Source of the DNA: Colocasia esculenta
Lineage: Eukaryota > Streptophyta > Magnoliopsida > Alismatales > Araceae
Direction of reading: 5' to 3'
Assembly: GCA_014218235.1 (NCBI GenBank)
Contig: CM024758.1
Span: forward strand, 75,402,206-75,466,205
DNA length: 64,000 bases
How positions within the stretch are numbered: the first letter of the stretch is position 1; the number at the start of each line of letters is the position of its first letter. The notes below the pieces were generated by a model. That model did no database searches, was not told where the DNA came from, and saw only the letters and a program-made list of their open reading frames with translations. Of the stretch, positions 32,701 through 43,576 are shown one piece after another. The translations under genes and the position numbers were made by a program.

Positions 32701-35375
32701 TGATACGCGCGCTTTGTTGATTGTGCAATTCCGTTGTCTAGAGTTCCTTGCACATAGCAACAAGCTCACCTCCTCTAAACTGTCTCACAGATTTAAAATC
32801 AAAAGGAACTAGCACAATGGTGAGAACAGGTCATTTCCACAGGAGACTGAATAAAGCTTGAATTAAAACTACTTTGACTTGAAATCTCTATTCTATCGAC
32901 AATGCATTAAAATGAATGTATGAACAACACCGATCAAATCCCTCACCTTCTTGACAGATCAAACTTAATGAAAGAACAAGTGGAATTTAAATGAGAAGAA
33001 ATTTGATATCACTGTACCCTCACAGCTCGAGGGATGAATACTTAGTAATCGTAACTCTCAAAGATCGAACAGAACTTGAGAAACAGAAATTTATTGTGAC
33101 ACTAATCAACTAAACACCACAAATCTTTAATTATCAATGCGTTAAAATTGAACTAAGAACTCTTGATGACACATCGAATTAAACACTCTTTTCACTGAAA
33201 ATAATATGAGAGGTTCAAATCACTGTACCCTCAACTTGAGGGATGAAAAATAGAGAAGACAGTACGATGCCATAAACTTCAGAACAACAAGTACAAACAC
33301 AGTCATCTCCTTCACCATCTATTATGCTTAAGTAAGAGAACAATAGAAGAAATCTAAAACCTCAATGCCAAACTCCTTATCTGTCCGGACCGAAGAAGAA
33401 TAACACCAATGAAGTAGAAAGCTCACAGAAGAAAGAACATAAAGAAGAAGTATCAGATTCTCTCTCAGAAGCTTTCTGCTACTCCCAGACGCTGAACAAT
33501 TCTGAAACTATCCAATTAACCAAGGAAAGGAAATCCTGATTGCTGTGTACCTTCTCTAATGTAGACAGCATTGGGTTCTTCATATGCTCCAAATGACAGC
33601 CGCCACAAACAGCAATCGTTCTTCTCACAACACAGAAGAAGAAAACACAGTGAAATAAAAGGGAAACTAATTCCATTGGGTCGGTTCCTTCCAGGGGCCT
33701 CACGATCTCTCTCACACAGCAGCCAAAAGGAAAGCAAGAACAGATGATCTCAGATAATTTTTTTTTACAGAACCAAATGAACAAAGAAAAACTCAGATGA
33801 ACTGAGATAATCGCCTCGGGATGGAGTTCTTCAACACAGAGAACATGGAAATTAAATGCAGAAGCGAATTTTCATCTAGCACTGGTGAAGAGTAAAACAA
33901 TAAGAACAAGAATTTCTAAAAAATCCGAACCTCACTCCTCTAAACTATAGAAGAACAGGAAAACAGAATGAAGGGAATTAAAATTCTCAAAATTCCTAAT
34001 GGCCGAACCAGCCTCAAGAACACTCCCTCTCTGCTCTGCTCAAACAGGAAATTACAGGGAAAATAAGAGATGAAAAAAAAAATCCAAGAACTTGAACCCC
34101 CAGCCCTCCCTGCTCTGCGAAGTCTGGAAGAACAGAGAAAAAAAAGGAATAGTAAACTAAAATTTCTAACAATTCTAACCAACCAAAGCTCACACCCCCA
34201 CCCCCCTCGGAGGACCTTTGGGGTTCCTTTATATAGGCACCCTTGCTTTTTGTGAGCTCCTGCTCCGCCTCCTGGATCACCAACGCGCGGATCGCCACCT
34301 CAGCAGCTTCGGCCGCACCACCTCAGCAGCTCGTGGTCCGCAGCACAGTTGCTCTGCACGCCCTGCCCAGTCAGCTTCAGCGCACAGCCAGCAGCACACG
34401 GCCTCCATCGCCAGCCGTACACCCAGACGCCCAGCCAGCGCTCAGCAGATCTGCCTTGGGCAGCTCAGCAGGCCGCCCAGCCCAGGATCGCCATCGCCAG
34501 GCCACCTCAGCACCGCCACGCCTCCTTCCCGCCCAAATCGCCAGCGCCAGCCCACCATCATCCTGGCCTGGCCGCACCCGCCCAGCAGCAATCCCAGCCG
34601 CCTTGTGCCTCCAGATCCGGTTCACCTGGGCGCTGGCCGCCCAGGCCCTGCACCGCCCATAGCCTGCCCATATCTGGCCGCAGCAGCCGCAGCCCGCCCC
34701 AGCTTCATGCGCGCCTGCACCTCCTCAGGCGCTTGCCATCTGCACAGGAGGCCCAACCCAGCCGCTTCTTCAGCAGCATGCGCCAGCCCTAAACCGCCAG
34801 CCTTCAAACCAGAGCTCCACCATCCAGCAGCTTCCACACCGCCTCCAAGATGAAAATAGCACAAGTTAAAAATATGCGTGGCCTATTCTATTTAAATGAG
34901 AAAAAGGTAAAATGGATCCATGGATGAAAAAAATGGATGTTGGTGCAATGGGCCCATGAGGAGGAGGTATGTGGCATGCTAGAATGGGTATGGTGGGGTA
35001 TTTGTGAAAAAATTTATTTTTATTTATTTATTGGATTGGGTGGGGTTTGTTTTATCCATTTAAAACTGATTTATTACATATGAATATTACAAGGATTTTT
35101 AGAAAATATTTACGAAAATGATAAGAAGACCAATTATTTATGTACAATGTACCTGAAAAAGAAACCACTTTTATTAGTCAACTATTCAAAAAAATCATTG
35201 ACTTTATTTTATTAAAATCTAACTAGTGTATTCTAATTATTTAACTAATATGTTCGAAAACTTATTAATGGATGAAAATGAGAATTAAAATCAAACTGCA
35301 CATTATTTACAGACAGAAGACGTCTAGAATCAACTATATGTATGAGATTTAACACTGAAAATTGTGTAGTTATCA
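32701..35375 (-). repeat. Athila 5' LTR (right copy, 2675 bp)
   Basis: Same ends and content as the left copy. It differs mainly by 1-3 nt insertions or deletions, for example GGGAGACTG/GGAGACTG and CACTGAAATAAT/CACTGAAAATAAT, with fewer substitutions. It holds the promoter that would drive the element leftwards. Confidence 0.95.
34227..34237 (-). promoter_or_regulatory. Athila LTR TATA box
   Basis: On the minus strand CCTATATAAAG lies at the edge of the GC-rich block in the 5' LTR. The same box occurs in the 3' LTR at 23671-23681. Transcription would start about 30 bp to the left, near 34195-34205, next to a C-rich stretch. No start site can be proven from sequence alone. Confidence 0.65.
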
Positions 35376-35380
35376 ATCAT
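35376..35380. repeat. Athila target site duplication, right copy (ATCAT)
   Basis: Perfect partner of ATCAT at 22137-22141. Joining the flanks here restores the E2 LTR. Confidence 0.92.
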
Positions 35381-36177
35381 GACTACAATTAAAAGAACGT
35401 TCATGAAGGAAGTTTAGTCTAATTCAGTGTCAACTCTTGTGCACAATAAGAAGAACGGGAAAAGCCCTAACTATGCGAGACTTCGGGAAAACTACGAATA
35501 CACAACGTATACTTCATGAAAACAAGTCAAACTAAGTGAAAATGATCCTAGACTCAAAGATCTACATGATGGTGTGGTTTCTTTAATCTTGGCCCGAGAA
35601 CACCTACCTGTTGATGTTAAGTACTCTATGCAGATTTCTGGGTTGATGCAAAGCGAGGTTGAGGAAGACCACGATTTTCCCCAGCCATTCTCCAGTTCCC
35701 CAGCGCTCCAAACTTGCTACTCTCGACCCCAACTAGTTGCTAAACCTTCCCCAAGAGTTAGGGACGAGTTCTTATAGTTTTAGGGTGTAGTTAAGAGTCC
35801 CAACGAGACTAGGAAAGGGGCTACGAGTTCTGTTTCCCACTTTCCATAAAATCTGGGATTCCCTTACCAAAAGAGGTAGCAAAGGTTTAGGAAACCACCT
35901 CTTAGAGTTGGGTCCGGTTTTCGCGTACCTTACATGACTACTATCTTAATTTTTAACCCTAACTTGCCCTCTCTAATTATGGCATAATTACATACATGAA
36001 TTTCTGGCTAATTTCCTGTCTTAGTTTATTTATATCCTTGGGCCAAATGTGCTCCATTGGCCCAATCTTGTTAATGGGTCATTAATGCATGATGTTAGAA
36101 ATCTCTCTAATATGTTTATTTAATTTATTCCCCTTTATTTCCAAAATTTTAAATCACTAAATTTTCAGGGTGTTACA
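35381..36177 (-). repeat. E2 5' LTR, distal piece (797 bp)
   Basis: Continues the E2 LTR after the Athila insertion and ends (plus strand) GTGTTACA, the inverse of TGTAACACCC. A minus-strand TATA-like GGATATAAATAAAC lies at 36024-36037, about 140 bp into the LTR, and could be the E2 core promoter. The frame at 35574-35777 runs against the element and shows no domain. Confidence 0.82.
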
Positions 36178-37447
36178 GAGATAATGTCTTCTGGCGTCTG
36201 TATGGTCCAACGTTGTATGACAGAATGTCTTTAGGACCCTGCACATATTAAATGCTAGATTAGTAGACGGCTAGGCTATCTCTTGTTGTTAGTAAATGTT
36301 GATATGAGTATTCATCAAAATAGCAATGACAAATAGCTTGTTCTAAAAGATGTTGACAGAATATGCACAATAACAAAAAGGATATCATCTGCATGCATGC
36401 AGAGATACGTTATGTCTTCATTAAATGCACAGCAGTCAGACAGATAAGAAAGTCTTTGACTATTCAATGCTTTAAGAGATAAGATAAATATCAAGTCGAT
36501 ATAAACTATAAAGTCGTTGTCTATATGACTTATGAAATCGTTATGAATACCAAAGTCATTATAGAGAGAAAATCGTTATATTCAATGAAGAAATTGTTAT
36601 AGTCACTTAACAAGTCGTTATGAAAAGCAAGTCGATGTGTTCAATGAAGAAATTGTTATGAACACTTAAAAAATCGTTATGAGCTTTAAAGAAATCGTTG
36701 CGCGAAGCAAATCTATATGAGCTCTAAAGAAATCGTTGCACGAAGCAAATCGTTATGAGCTCTAAAGAAATCGTTGCGCGAAGAAAATCGTTACGAGCTC
36801 TAAGGAAATCATTGTGCGAAGCAAATCGTTATGAGCTCTAAAGAAATCGTTGCGATGAGCAAATCGTTATGATGACTTAAGAAATCGCTGCGATGAGCAA
36901 ATCATTACGATGGGCAGATCGTTATGATGACTTAAGAAATCTTTGCGATGAGCAAATCGTTACGATGGGCAAATAGTTATGATGACTTAAGAAATCGTTA
37001 CGATGGGCAAATCGTTATGATGACTTAAGAAATCGTTGCGATGAGCAAATCGTTACGATGGGCAAATCGTTATGATGACTTAAGAAATCATTGCGATGAC
37101 CTATAGAATCGTTGTGACAACGATTTGTTTGTAATCAAACGATGTCACAGTAATGAAGTCGTTCAGACACTTAAGAAATCGTTATGAATTCAAATCGTTA
37201 TAGCACTAAAGGAAGTCGTTGTGACTTTCAACAGAAGTCGATGTGGACTTAGAGAAATATGATCTTGACAAGATAAAAGCTTCAGAGAGGTAATGCTTAC
37301 CAACATTTGCATGTGTGACCTTGGTATATTCATGTACTTAAGACTTATGAAATATATGTTAGAAAGTATTGAAGGAATTTTGTTAATCACCAAAAATAAT
37401 AAAAATAAGTAGGTAATTAAAACTACATGGGGACAGACTGATCATCA
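36178..37447 (-). repeat. Sirevirus 3' LTR, truncated by E2
   Basis: Matches 55610-57022 of the 5' LTR throughout, starting AGATAATGTCTTCTGG. The missing part corresponds to about 54823-55610 and includes the TATA region. It ends (plus strand) GACTGATCATCA at the PPT. The repeat array in it (36480-37215) has fewer units than the array in the 5' LTR. Confidence 0.92.
36480..37215. repeat. Sirevirus U3 tandem repeats (3' LTR copy)
   Basis: Two unit types built on AAATCGTT. The first, about 38 bp, is AAATCGTTATGAGCTCTAAA plus GAAATCGTTGCGCGAAGC (about five copies, 36660-36860). The second, about 55 bp, contains GATGACTTAAG, GCGATGAGC and ACGATGGGC (about five copies, 36860-37100). A 19-bp dyad with perfect 9-bp arms (AATCGTTGT) stands at 37107-37125. 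The array lies in U3, upstream of the promoter in element orientation, where enhancer repeats are usual. Confidence 0.9.
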
Positions 37448-37462
37448 ATCTCCCCCTTTTGG
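37448..37462 (-). promoter_or_regulatory. Sirevirus polypurine tract
   Basis: On the minus strand CCAAAAGGGGGAGAT directly precedes the TGATGATCAGTC start of the 3' LTR. It is the plus-strand primer site. Confidence 0.9.
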
Positions 37463-38100
37463 TGATGACAAAAAATTATCAATAAGCATGAATATTTGGG
37501 AAAGTATTTCAATAATGCTAAGTATTTTCTAAATCTGAAGATTTTTGGAATGTATTCGGACATTCTAATTTTCTCCCCCTTTTTGTTAGTAAGTAAAAAG
37601 ATACTTTGAGACAAAGAAAAAGAGAAAAGATGGAAGGGCAGACAACCAACATATATTGATCAGTTTTGAGGATTTACAGATAAGTAATAAGCAGGGGATA
37701 ACAAGGAGCCAAAACGCTTGAGTATAGGGATTGCCTGGTGTTCCTGCTCTTCAAAGAAGGCTTGAAAGGCCCCAATGTCAATTTGATAGGAGGGTCCCAT
37801 GGTGGGAGCCATCTTTTAATATGAAGCCGCCTTTAATCTGAAATGAAGTCCCCATACTTAACATGGCCAAGGGCTAACTTGTAAGTTAAGAAGGACCCAA
37901 AGCTGGCAAACCAAAGAAAGGCTTCAATCTTGAGGGGATAGTCAATCTTAAGCGACCGAAGCTCTTGTTTTAAAGCAAGGAAAACTTTGTATCGTTCGAC
38001 CCAGGTCAGATAGGAATCCCGGATGAGGTGAAGAGAGTTGGCATCAAAAATTCACCAGGTGATAGGGGAGGTTGATTGGAGCTGGCCTGAGAGGCATTTA
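37463..38100 (-). other. Sirevirus region between env-like ORF and LTR, with a second PPT
   Basis: About 640 bp without a convincing frame. A second tract, AAAAAGGGGGAGAAAA on the minus strand, lies at about 37569-37584. Extra polypurine tracts between the env-like gene and the LTR are a known feature of Sireviruses. Short frames here may be the tail of the env-like ORF after frameshifts. Confidence 0.65.
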
Positions 38101-41100
38101 GATCGCCTAGCTGCTGAGCAGACAAGGAATAGAGTTGCGTCCACTCTTCAAGAGACAGCCGCTCACATTCAGAGAGAATGGGGGCTAGAACATCTGCCTT
38201 GATATGCCCCTGAAGATATTGCCTGAAGACGAATCTGGAAAGGATAAGTCACAACCGTCTTGCACAAATAATCTGGCCATTACCCTTGCAGCTCGCTCAA
38301 AGATGAGTGTTCCCACGAAAGAGTCCATAATCAAAGCATGGAGAGGGGGAAGGAACACTACATCAGGAATAACCGAGGTGGCAAAATCAACCTGAAGGGA
38401 CTCAGTATGAGCTGTGCTTGAACTGAGAGCCCTGATGGCTGCACGAAACTGACCCAACTGAGATTCTGGGGGGTGATTTACATAGCGGTAGTTACTGTAC
38501 ATTTGATACTGCCGGATAAATTTGATTTCTTTCTGAATGAAGGGGCCAAACAAATTCTTGTGATGGATTTGAAACCACTTAGAAAGGGGAAGAGGAGCTT
38601 CCCTAGGCAGATATTAGGCAGCTTGAACTCGGCGGAATTGACTGTCATATCTTTATGCTCCGAGCCCACTGCTCTTCAGTTTTGGCTTCAGTCATAGAGA
38701 AGACTTTTGACTGTTGAGCCTTAGAGAGATGGGTATAAGGAAAAATAGTGGTGAGATGTTCAGAAAGATTTTGGAAAGGAAGGCCAAAAATATGGGCAAA
38801 AACTACCTTTTGAAGATATTCTTCATAGATAAGTTTCTGCTTGTTGGAGATAGATAGGGAAAACCAAAGGGGAGGATAGCAAGGTTCAGAAGAGACAGGA
38901 TGAGAGGATGTGAGTCTCCTCTTCTTAGAGACAGGACTAGAAGAGCTGTCCTGTGAGAGTGGGTCCCAACAGCCAGGACTGAACGAAGTATTGCTACATC
39001 AAATTCATCCTTAATATCTTGGATTTCTATTTGTGTGAGTTGGGCACCCTCAGGGATAATGGTAATGAAAGAGGGAGGTATAGGTGGATTGAAGATAGAA
39101 CCAAGAGTGACTGTAGGAAGAACAAAAGTTTCTTAAGTAGAAGGACCAGAAGAGGAAGGTCCAGCAGAAGAGGATGCTAGTGGAAGCTGAGGAGGAGAGG
39201 ATGGTGGAGGAGGAACAATGGTGGAAGAAGCAGGAGATGAGGCAAGTTGAGAAGAAAAAGGTTGAGGAGAGGAAACAGATCTTGAACGGGGTCGTTAAAG
39301 GTGGGTGGAGCTGGAGGTGCAGTGGAAGAAGATGGAGGAGAGGGAGTAGCTAGAGTGGTAAGTGAAGAAGAGGCAGGGGGCTCAGGAGCTACATCTTGGT
39401 CTTCTTGTTCAGCTACTGGATCCACTAGATTGAGTGACTCTTCTCCGGTCCAGACTCCTGACACAGAACATAATCTTCACTAGGCACCTTTTTAGAGGGC
39501 TGAACTTCAACACTTGGCCCTAATGGCCCTGCTGGAGCAACAACTGAAGGCCCTGATGGCCGCTCCACAAGATCAACACTGACTTGCCCTGATGGCCCTG
39601 CATTAACCTCACTTAGCCCTAAAGGCTCACGCTCTCGAGGAGTAGGATCTTTGGGCCCTACTACCTTCAAAACCTCAGACAACATCAACTTCATAGAGCT
39701 TAGCTCCTTATTGAGCCACTTCATAGAAACATTTGATTGAAAAATGTCATTTGACAAAGATGCCTGGCTCTCAATGACAGTACTTACAGCTGAATTTACT
39801 GAGTCCAGGACTGCACCTTGATCATCCAATCGCTTCAAGATGGGCTTTAAGTGCATCTTCTTTAAAAAAAATTTCTGCCTTTTGTGAGCAGTTTTCTTTC
39901 TGGGGCTTCCCTTTTCTACTTGCTCCTCGATCTCTATTGGAGCTTCAAACTGCTCTTCATTCACAGGAGCATCTTCATAAAGTGCCCCTTGAGATGCTGC
40001 TTCCTTCTCAATATCTTGCTCCCCATGAATAGGAGCATCCTCCACAAATCTTCCTTGCTCCCCCTGAATAGGAGCATCAATCAATACAAAATCTTCAATG
40101 TGGCCAGGTGCCACAGACTGATCAACCAAACTCCCACCGGTGTTTTGATCCACTGGGAGGAGTGAATGGAGTCTAATACTGACGGAGTACAGAAGCCACA
40201 AAGGAGGTGGGAAGAGGATCCTCTGATCTTCTGACAGAATCTGTTGCTTGTGAATTTTCTTCAGCAACCGGAGTCTCCATTGGAACTTTTGTGATGGCAA
40301 CAACTTCCAATAAAGCACTAGGTGCTGCGGCCTCTCTTGCTGCTGGTTCTGCAACTGCTTCGAGTTGGACTTCTTGGGTTTCCCCTAGGATGGGTTCACC
40401 CTCAGCTACTGAAGTCTTTGTCCAAACTCCGCTGACCACTGAAAAACCGCTTTTTCTTAGATTTCTGGACCTAATTGCTTGGCCCATTTTCTCTACAACG
40501 ACGCCAGAAACATCTACTCCAAAGTGCTGAAAGACTTTGGTGAGCATAGGGCAGGGATATATTCAACTTACTCTTGGTATCCCATATTTGATCACTGGAA
40601 AACTTCATCCTTTCCATCATTACTTCGGCCATGTTGATTTCTTGGTTCTGAATGGCCCAAAACATCATATCCGAGTCTGCCTTGGTGCAAGTTGAGAAAG
40701 TTGCACTTCTTGGAACCAAAATCTGACAAACTATGAAATGAAGGAGGCGATTGAGAGCACTCAACTGATTAATATCTAACTTCCCATCTCTCAGTCTGAA
40801 CCCTGGTCCTACAATACCAAGTCCTTTAGCTTGGGCGTCCACGGTGTGAACCCCACTGTGCCCGGAAGTCCTTACTCCAAACAACAAATGCAAAAGCTCA
40901 TGATCTATCTTTATTTGGATTCCCTTGACTGATGAAACTAGGGACCCGTCTGCCTCTGCCCTCAAGCACACATAAAAATCCTTCACGAGGTCTGGATAGC
41001 TACCTCAGAGAAGGTGGTGATTCCCATCCACTACATCCTGCTCATTGCGACCACTACACTGTGCATGCCGTTTTTCTCAAGATCAGCTACATCCACTGCC

Positions 41101-41305
41101 TTATTTCCACAAACCTTGGTTTTCACCAAAGTAAACCATTCTTGCTGCTTTGCCGATAGAAACTCAGCACTGTAGCCACCCAATTGCTGGAGATAACAGA
41201 CGATGCCATGGACTTTGGGTGAGGAGGGTTTTCTGGAAGGTTGAGATGAAAGAGGAGAGAAAGGTCGTCAAGAAATTCTTCGCGGGAAGAAGAGAGGAAC
41301 TTCAA
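38100..41305 (-). pseudogene. Sirevirus envelope-like ORF region, frameshifted
   Basis: A chain of minus-strand frames in the slot after pol. A start is likely at 41209 (MASSVISSNWVATVLSFY) or 41305. Then come MKDFYVCLRAEADGSLVSSV with FGVRTSGHSGVHTVDAQAKG (40986-40830), a Ser/Thr/Glu/Val-rich stretch (40547-39900), an acidic and basic helical part with coiled-coil character (about 39900-39650), and a Pro/Ser-rich linker near 39460-39180. A C-terminal part follows with KEIKFIRQYQMYSNYRY (38553-38185). The layout fits the plant 'envelope-like' or putative transposon proteins of Sireviruses, whose function is unproven. I see no clear signal peptide or membrane anchor. At least four frame breaks are present. 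Confidence 0.65.
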
Positions 41306-41612
41306 ATGAGCAGAGAGGCGATGTCGGAGTCGTTAGGGCATCGGCTCAGGCAACCAAACAAAAGAGGGGAAAAGGTGTAAGGGGGGAGATGAATCATTTT
41401 CACATCGATTTTGGGGTTAAATAAAAAATTTGCGAAAAAGCGAAGCGCCAAGAGGTGGCAGAAAACGACAAATAAGTTTGACTAGCCAAAGCAAACTTTA
41501 TTAAGAAGAGCGACCAGTTGGGAACAATTTTAAATTTCTTTTGCTTAAAGCCAAGGAGAGAAAATTTACCTAACTCTGAACATTTATGTCCCAGTTTTAA
41601 ACAGAAGTCTTT

Positions 41613-41703
41613 TCACAAATTACACATGCCCAATTCCTTCGAAGAGATGTGAATCTCTCTTCTGGTAAGGCTTTTGTGAAAATATCTGCTAACTAACCAT
41701 TTG
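41613..41703 (-). pseudogene. Sirevirus pol C-terminus (RNaseH end), left of Tekay B
   Basis: The last codons of RNaseH. The minus strand gives the conserved end of copia RNaseH (an LADIFTKALP-like segment with one shift, then a GMCNL end) and a TGA at about 41613-41615. It continues exactly from 50038 if Tekay B and one TSD copy are taken out. This fixes the insertion point within the RNaseH codons. Confidence 0.85.
41699..41703. repeat. Tekay B target site duplication, left copy (ATTTG)
   Basis: ATTTG just before the left LTR equals ATTTG at 50038-50042 just after the right LTR. The 5-bp duplication shows a complete insertion into Sirevirus pol. Confidence 0.92.
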
Positions 41704-42671
41704 TGTAACGACCCAGAATCCGCATTACCAGTAAGTAACCAGTAACTCGAATTCTGACCCGCTAACCCACGAGACAAGCTCGGACGGGTAAAAAGTGAAC
41801 GTCTGAGGAGACTATATATAAGAAGATACACACCATGCAAAGCTGTAAAATTTCACTATACATGAACATAACATGTACAACTCAGAGTCCTAGCTAAGTA
41901 CAAAGTACAGAAGTACAACAAAAAGTACTACTCACTACAGCTAGGGCGCACCAACACCGGAGTGGCTAGACTCGCTTGGAACGGGAGTCGACGATGACCC
42001 ACCTGAAAGGGAGGGGAGTGAGTCTCAAGAAAAGAGACCCAGTAGGGAAAAGTAACCCCACCGGTAACAGTACTAAAGTGCGGGAAGTAAAAACAGAAAG
42101 TAAATACACGTCGCAACACAACCCAAAACTGTAAACCTCGCGGCTCAGTAACACACACTACACACACAGTAAGTAGGACTCAACTAGGGTCTGTGGCTCG
42201 GCGTCCCGTCACCATAGAGGCTCTCAACCCCAGCCACGTGTGCACACTACAGACGCTCCTCCTCGCGTCTGGTCCACGACGGTTTTCCCCCTACGCCTGA
42301 CCCTAGCGGTAGAGAAGGGGCTCCACGGAGACCAGCTCGAAACCACCACAAGGAGTACGCACAGGACAGAGTCACACTCGGCGTCTTGGCTCACTAGCGG
42401 AGGACAACCACACGCTAGTCATCTAGACGGAGTCGCACCCACGCCTAGGAAACACAACAGAAACGGCCACGCGGTAACACAACGCGAGTACAACAGGCAA
42501 AACACACTCAGCATCTGAAACTTCGTACAATAAGTGAACACCTGGTGTCACAACTAATTACTCTTATGCACAGGCGGAGTCACACTCTAAGCCTGGCCAA
42601 AAGTGTTAACAGGGCGGACATCACACGTCAACACCTTGAAACGCAAAACCAAAACCTGCTGGGACACAGGA

Positions 42672-42807
42672 TATTAACGGCAGCATCGATTGTCGCCATA
42701 TTAATGTAGACGACACTCACAATGCCGTTAACCCTAAATCAACGGCAGTCGACCATGTCGTTATATCAACATTGAAGATCTCAACGTCAACAGATGTGGA
42801 CGTTAAG
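42672..42807. repeat. LTR hairpin cluster 2 of Tekay B (with copy in the other LTR)
   Basis: Four modules of 26-28 bp in a row share an AACGNC core. One has arms CTCAACGTCAA (42780-42790) and TGGACGTTAAG (42797-42807) around loop CAGATG, with 9 of 11 positions paired. TTAACGGCA (about 42674) and TGCCGTTAA (about 42723) form an outer perfect 9-bp pair. Inner modules (GTAGACGACA with TGCCGTTAAC; ATCAACGGCA with TGTCGTTATA) pair at 6-7 of 10 positions. The same cluster stands in the right LTR at about 49160-49310. Confidence 0.7.
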
Positions 42808-43402
42808 CTCTCCAGTCCCCAAGACCCAAAACAGTGTCAGGTCAGTCCAATTGGGTAAAATCACCCAACAGAACGCCTGTGATGGAGGGAAATACTTCCT
42901 CACATCATCTAACACTGCCAGAACTTCAGAAATAAGCGATCCAACACTTGGATCACCAAAAACACCAAAAATCCCGGAATGGTATAACCAACCATAAAAT
43001 GCAATTAGCATACTAAACTACACAAATAAGCATGCTAATCTGCTAAGGAGGGTTACAAGAGTTAAGTCCCTACCTCAGAACGCCTTAAAAACTCCCAAAT
43101 AACCACTAATCGCGTCGGAACCCCTCGAAGTCTCCGCGCGAATTACACCAAATCTTCGCATTTCACGCCCGATCAAGCACCGCCACGCGTACCAGAGTCT
43201 TCCACGAACTCCCATCAACCAACAGAAGCATTGGAAACAGACAAAGGCAAAAGTGGAGGGAAAGGAAGGAAAGGAGAAAAATAAGTTCTGCTCTCGGGTT
43301 GCCCTATTTCTACAGGCGCAACCAATAGACGTCCACATACCTCACCGCCTATTTGAACCGCCAATGGGTGGATGTCCAAACTGCCTACCGTCAAGTTCAA
43401 CG

Positions 43403-43494
43403 ACAAACGTCCACATCGTTGGACGCTAACTCCAGGTCAACGGCTAGACCCTGCCGCCAACTACAAGTTAACGACAATAGATCTTGTCGTCAAC
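43403..43494. repeat. LTR hairpin cluster 1 of Tekay B
   Basis: CGTCCA-CATCGT-TGGACG at 43408-43425 is a perfect 6-bp dyad with a 6-nt loop. Read in element orientation, it differs from the Tekay A dyad at 15299-15316 by one loop base. GTTAACGACAA (43467-43477) and TTGTCGTCAAC (43484-43494) pair at 10 of 11 positions around loop TAGATC. A weaker GTCAACGGC/GCCGCCAAC pair lies between them. Copies in the right LTR are near 49901-49990. Confidence 0.78.
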
Positions 43495-43549
43495 CACACA
43501 GAACCTCTACAAGACCCAATAAGGATCCACTAAGACCCGAGACCTTACA

Positions 43550-43572
43550 GCCCTCCCCCCTTAAGGAATTTT
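43550..43572 (-). promoter_or_regulatory. Tekay B polypurine tract
   Basis: On the minus strand TTAAGGGGGGAGGGC directly precedes the TGTAAGGTC start of the 3' LTR. Confidence 0.9.
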
Positions 43573-43576
43573 GCCC

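Larger units (their letters stand above)
22142..35375 (-). mobile_element. Complete Athila-type Ty3/gypsy element (13.2 kb)
   Basis: A minus-strand element with paired LTRs (22142-24815 and 32701-35375), 5-bp TSD ATCAT, a perfect tRNA-Asp PBS, gag, protease, RT, RNaseH and integrase, and a PPT by the 3' LTR. The tRNA-Asp primer, the DLGAS protease box and the IPTR...GWRVCIDYRKLN RT segment are Athila hallmarks. No chromodomain and no envelope-like gene were seen. The 1.08 kb between integrase and the 3' LTR is non-coding. The two LTRs differ mostly by 1-3 nt indels. Pol is frameshifted upstream of RNaseH, but RNaseH-integrase is open. Confidence 0.95.
18248..36177 (-). mobile_element. E2: gypsy chromovirus (5' half), split by the Athila element
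   Basis: A minus-strand element. Reading leftwards from 36177 come its 5' LTR (two pieces, 36177-35381 and 22141-20057), PBS, leader, gag, protease and the start of RT, which is cut at 18248 by Tekay A. The rest of pol and the 3' LTR must lie left of Tekay A, in the gap or beyond. LTR ends are TGTAACACCC and GGGGCGTGATA (the last CA mutated to TA). The right boundary abuts Sirevirus LTR sequence at 36178. Gag and protease resemble those of Tekay-type chromoviruses. Several frameshifts make it inactive. Confidence 0.88.
41704..43549 (-). repeat. Tekay B 3' LTR (left copy, 1846 bp)
   Basis: Begins TGTAACGACCCAGAATCCGC and ends GAGACCTTACA on the plus strand. It is nearly identical to 48206-50037. 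A TATATATAA run lies at 41814-41822, about 110 bp from the LTR 3' end. Whether it is the promoter is uncertain because it reads as a TATA box on both strands. Hairpin clusters lie at 42672-42807 and 43403-43494. It contains no gene. Confidence 0.93.

Noticed and set aside
36480..37215. Regular short repeats that look like a CRISPR array
   Set aside because: The units abut without unique spacers, the sequence is a plant retrotransposon LTR, and the same array occurs in the partner LTR.
41814..41822. TATATATAA as the certain Tekay B promoter
   Set aside because: It is symmetric and lies only about 110 bp from the LTR 3' end. A start site further upstream is equally possible, so it is mentioned only within the LTR entry.
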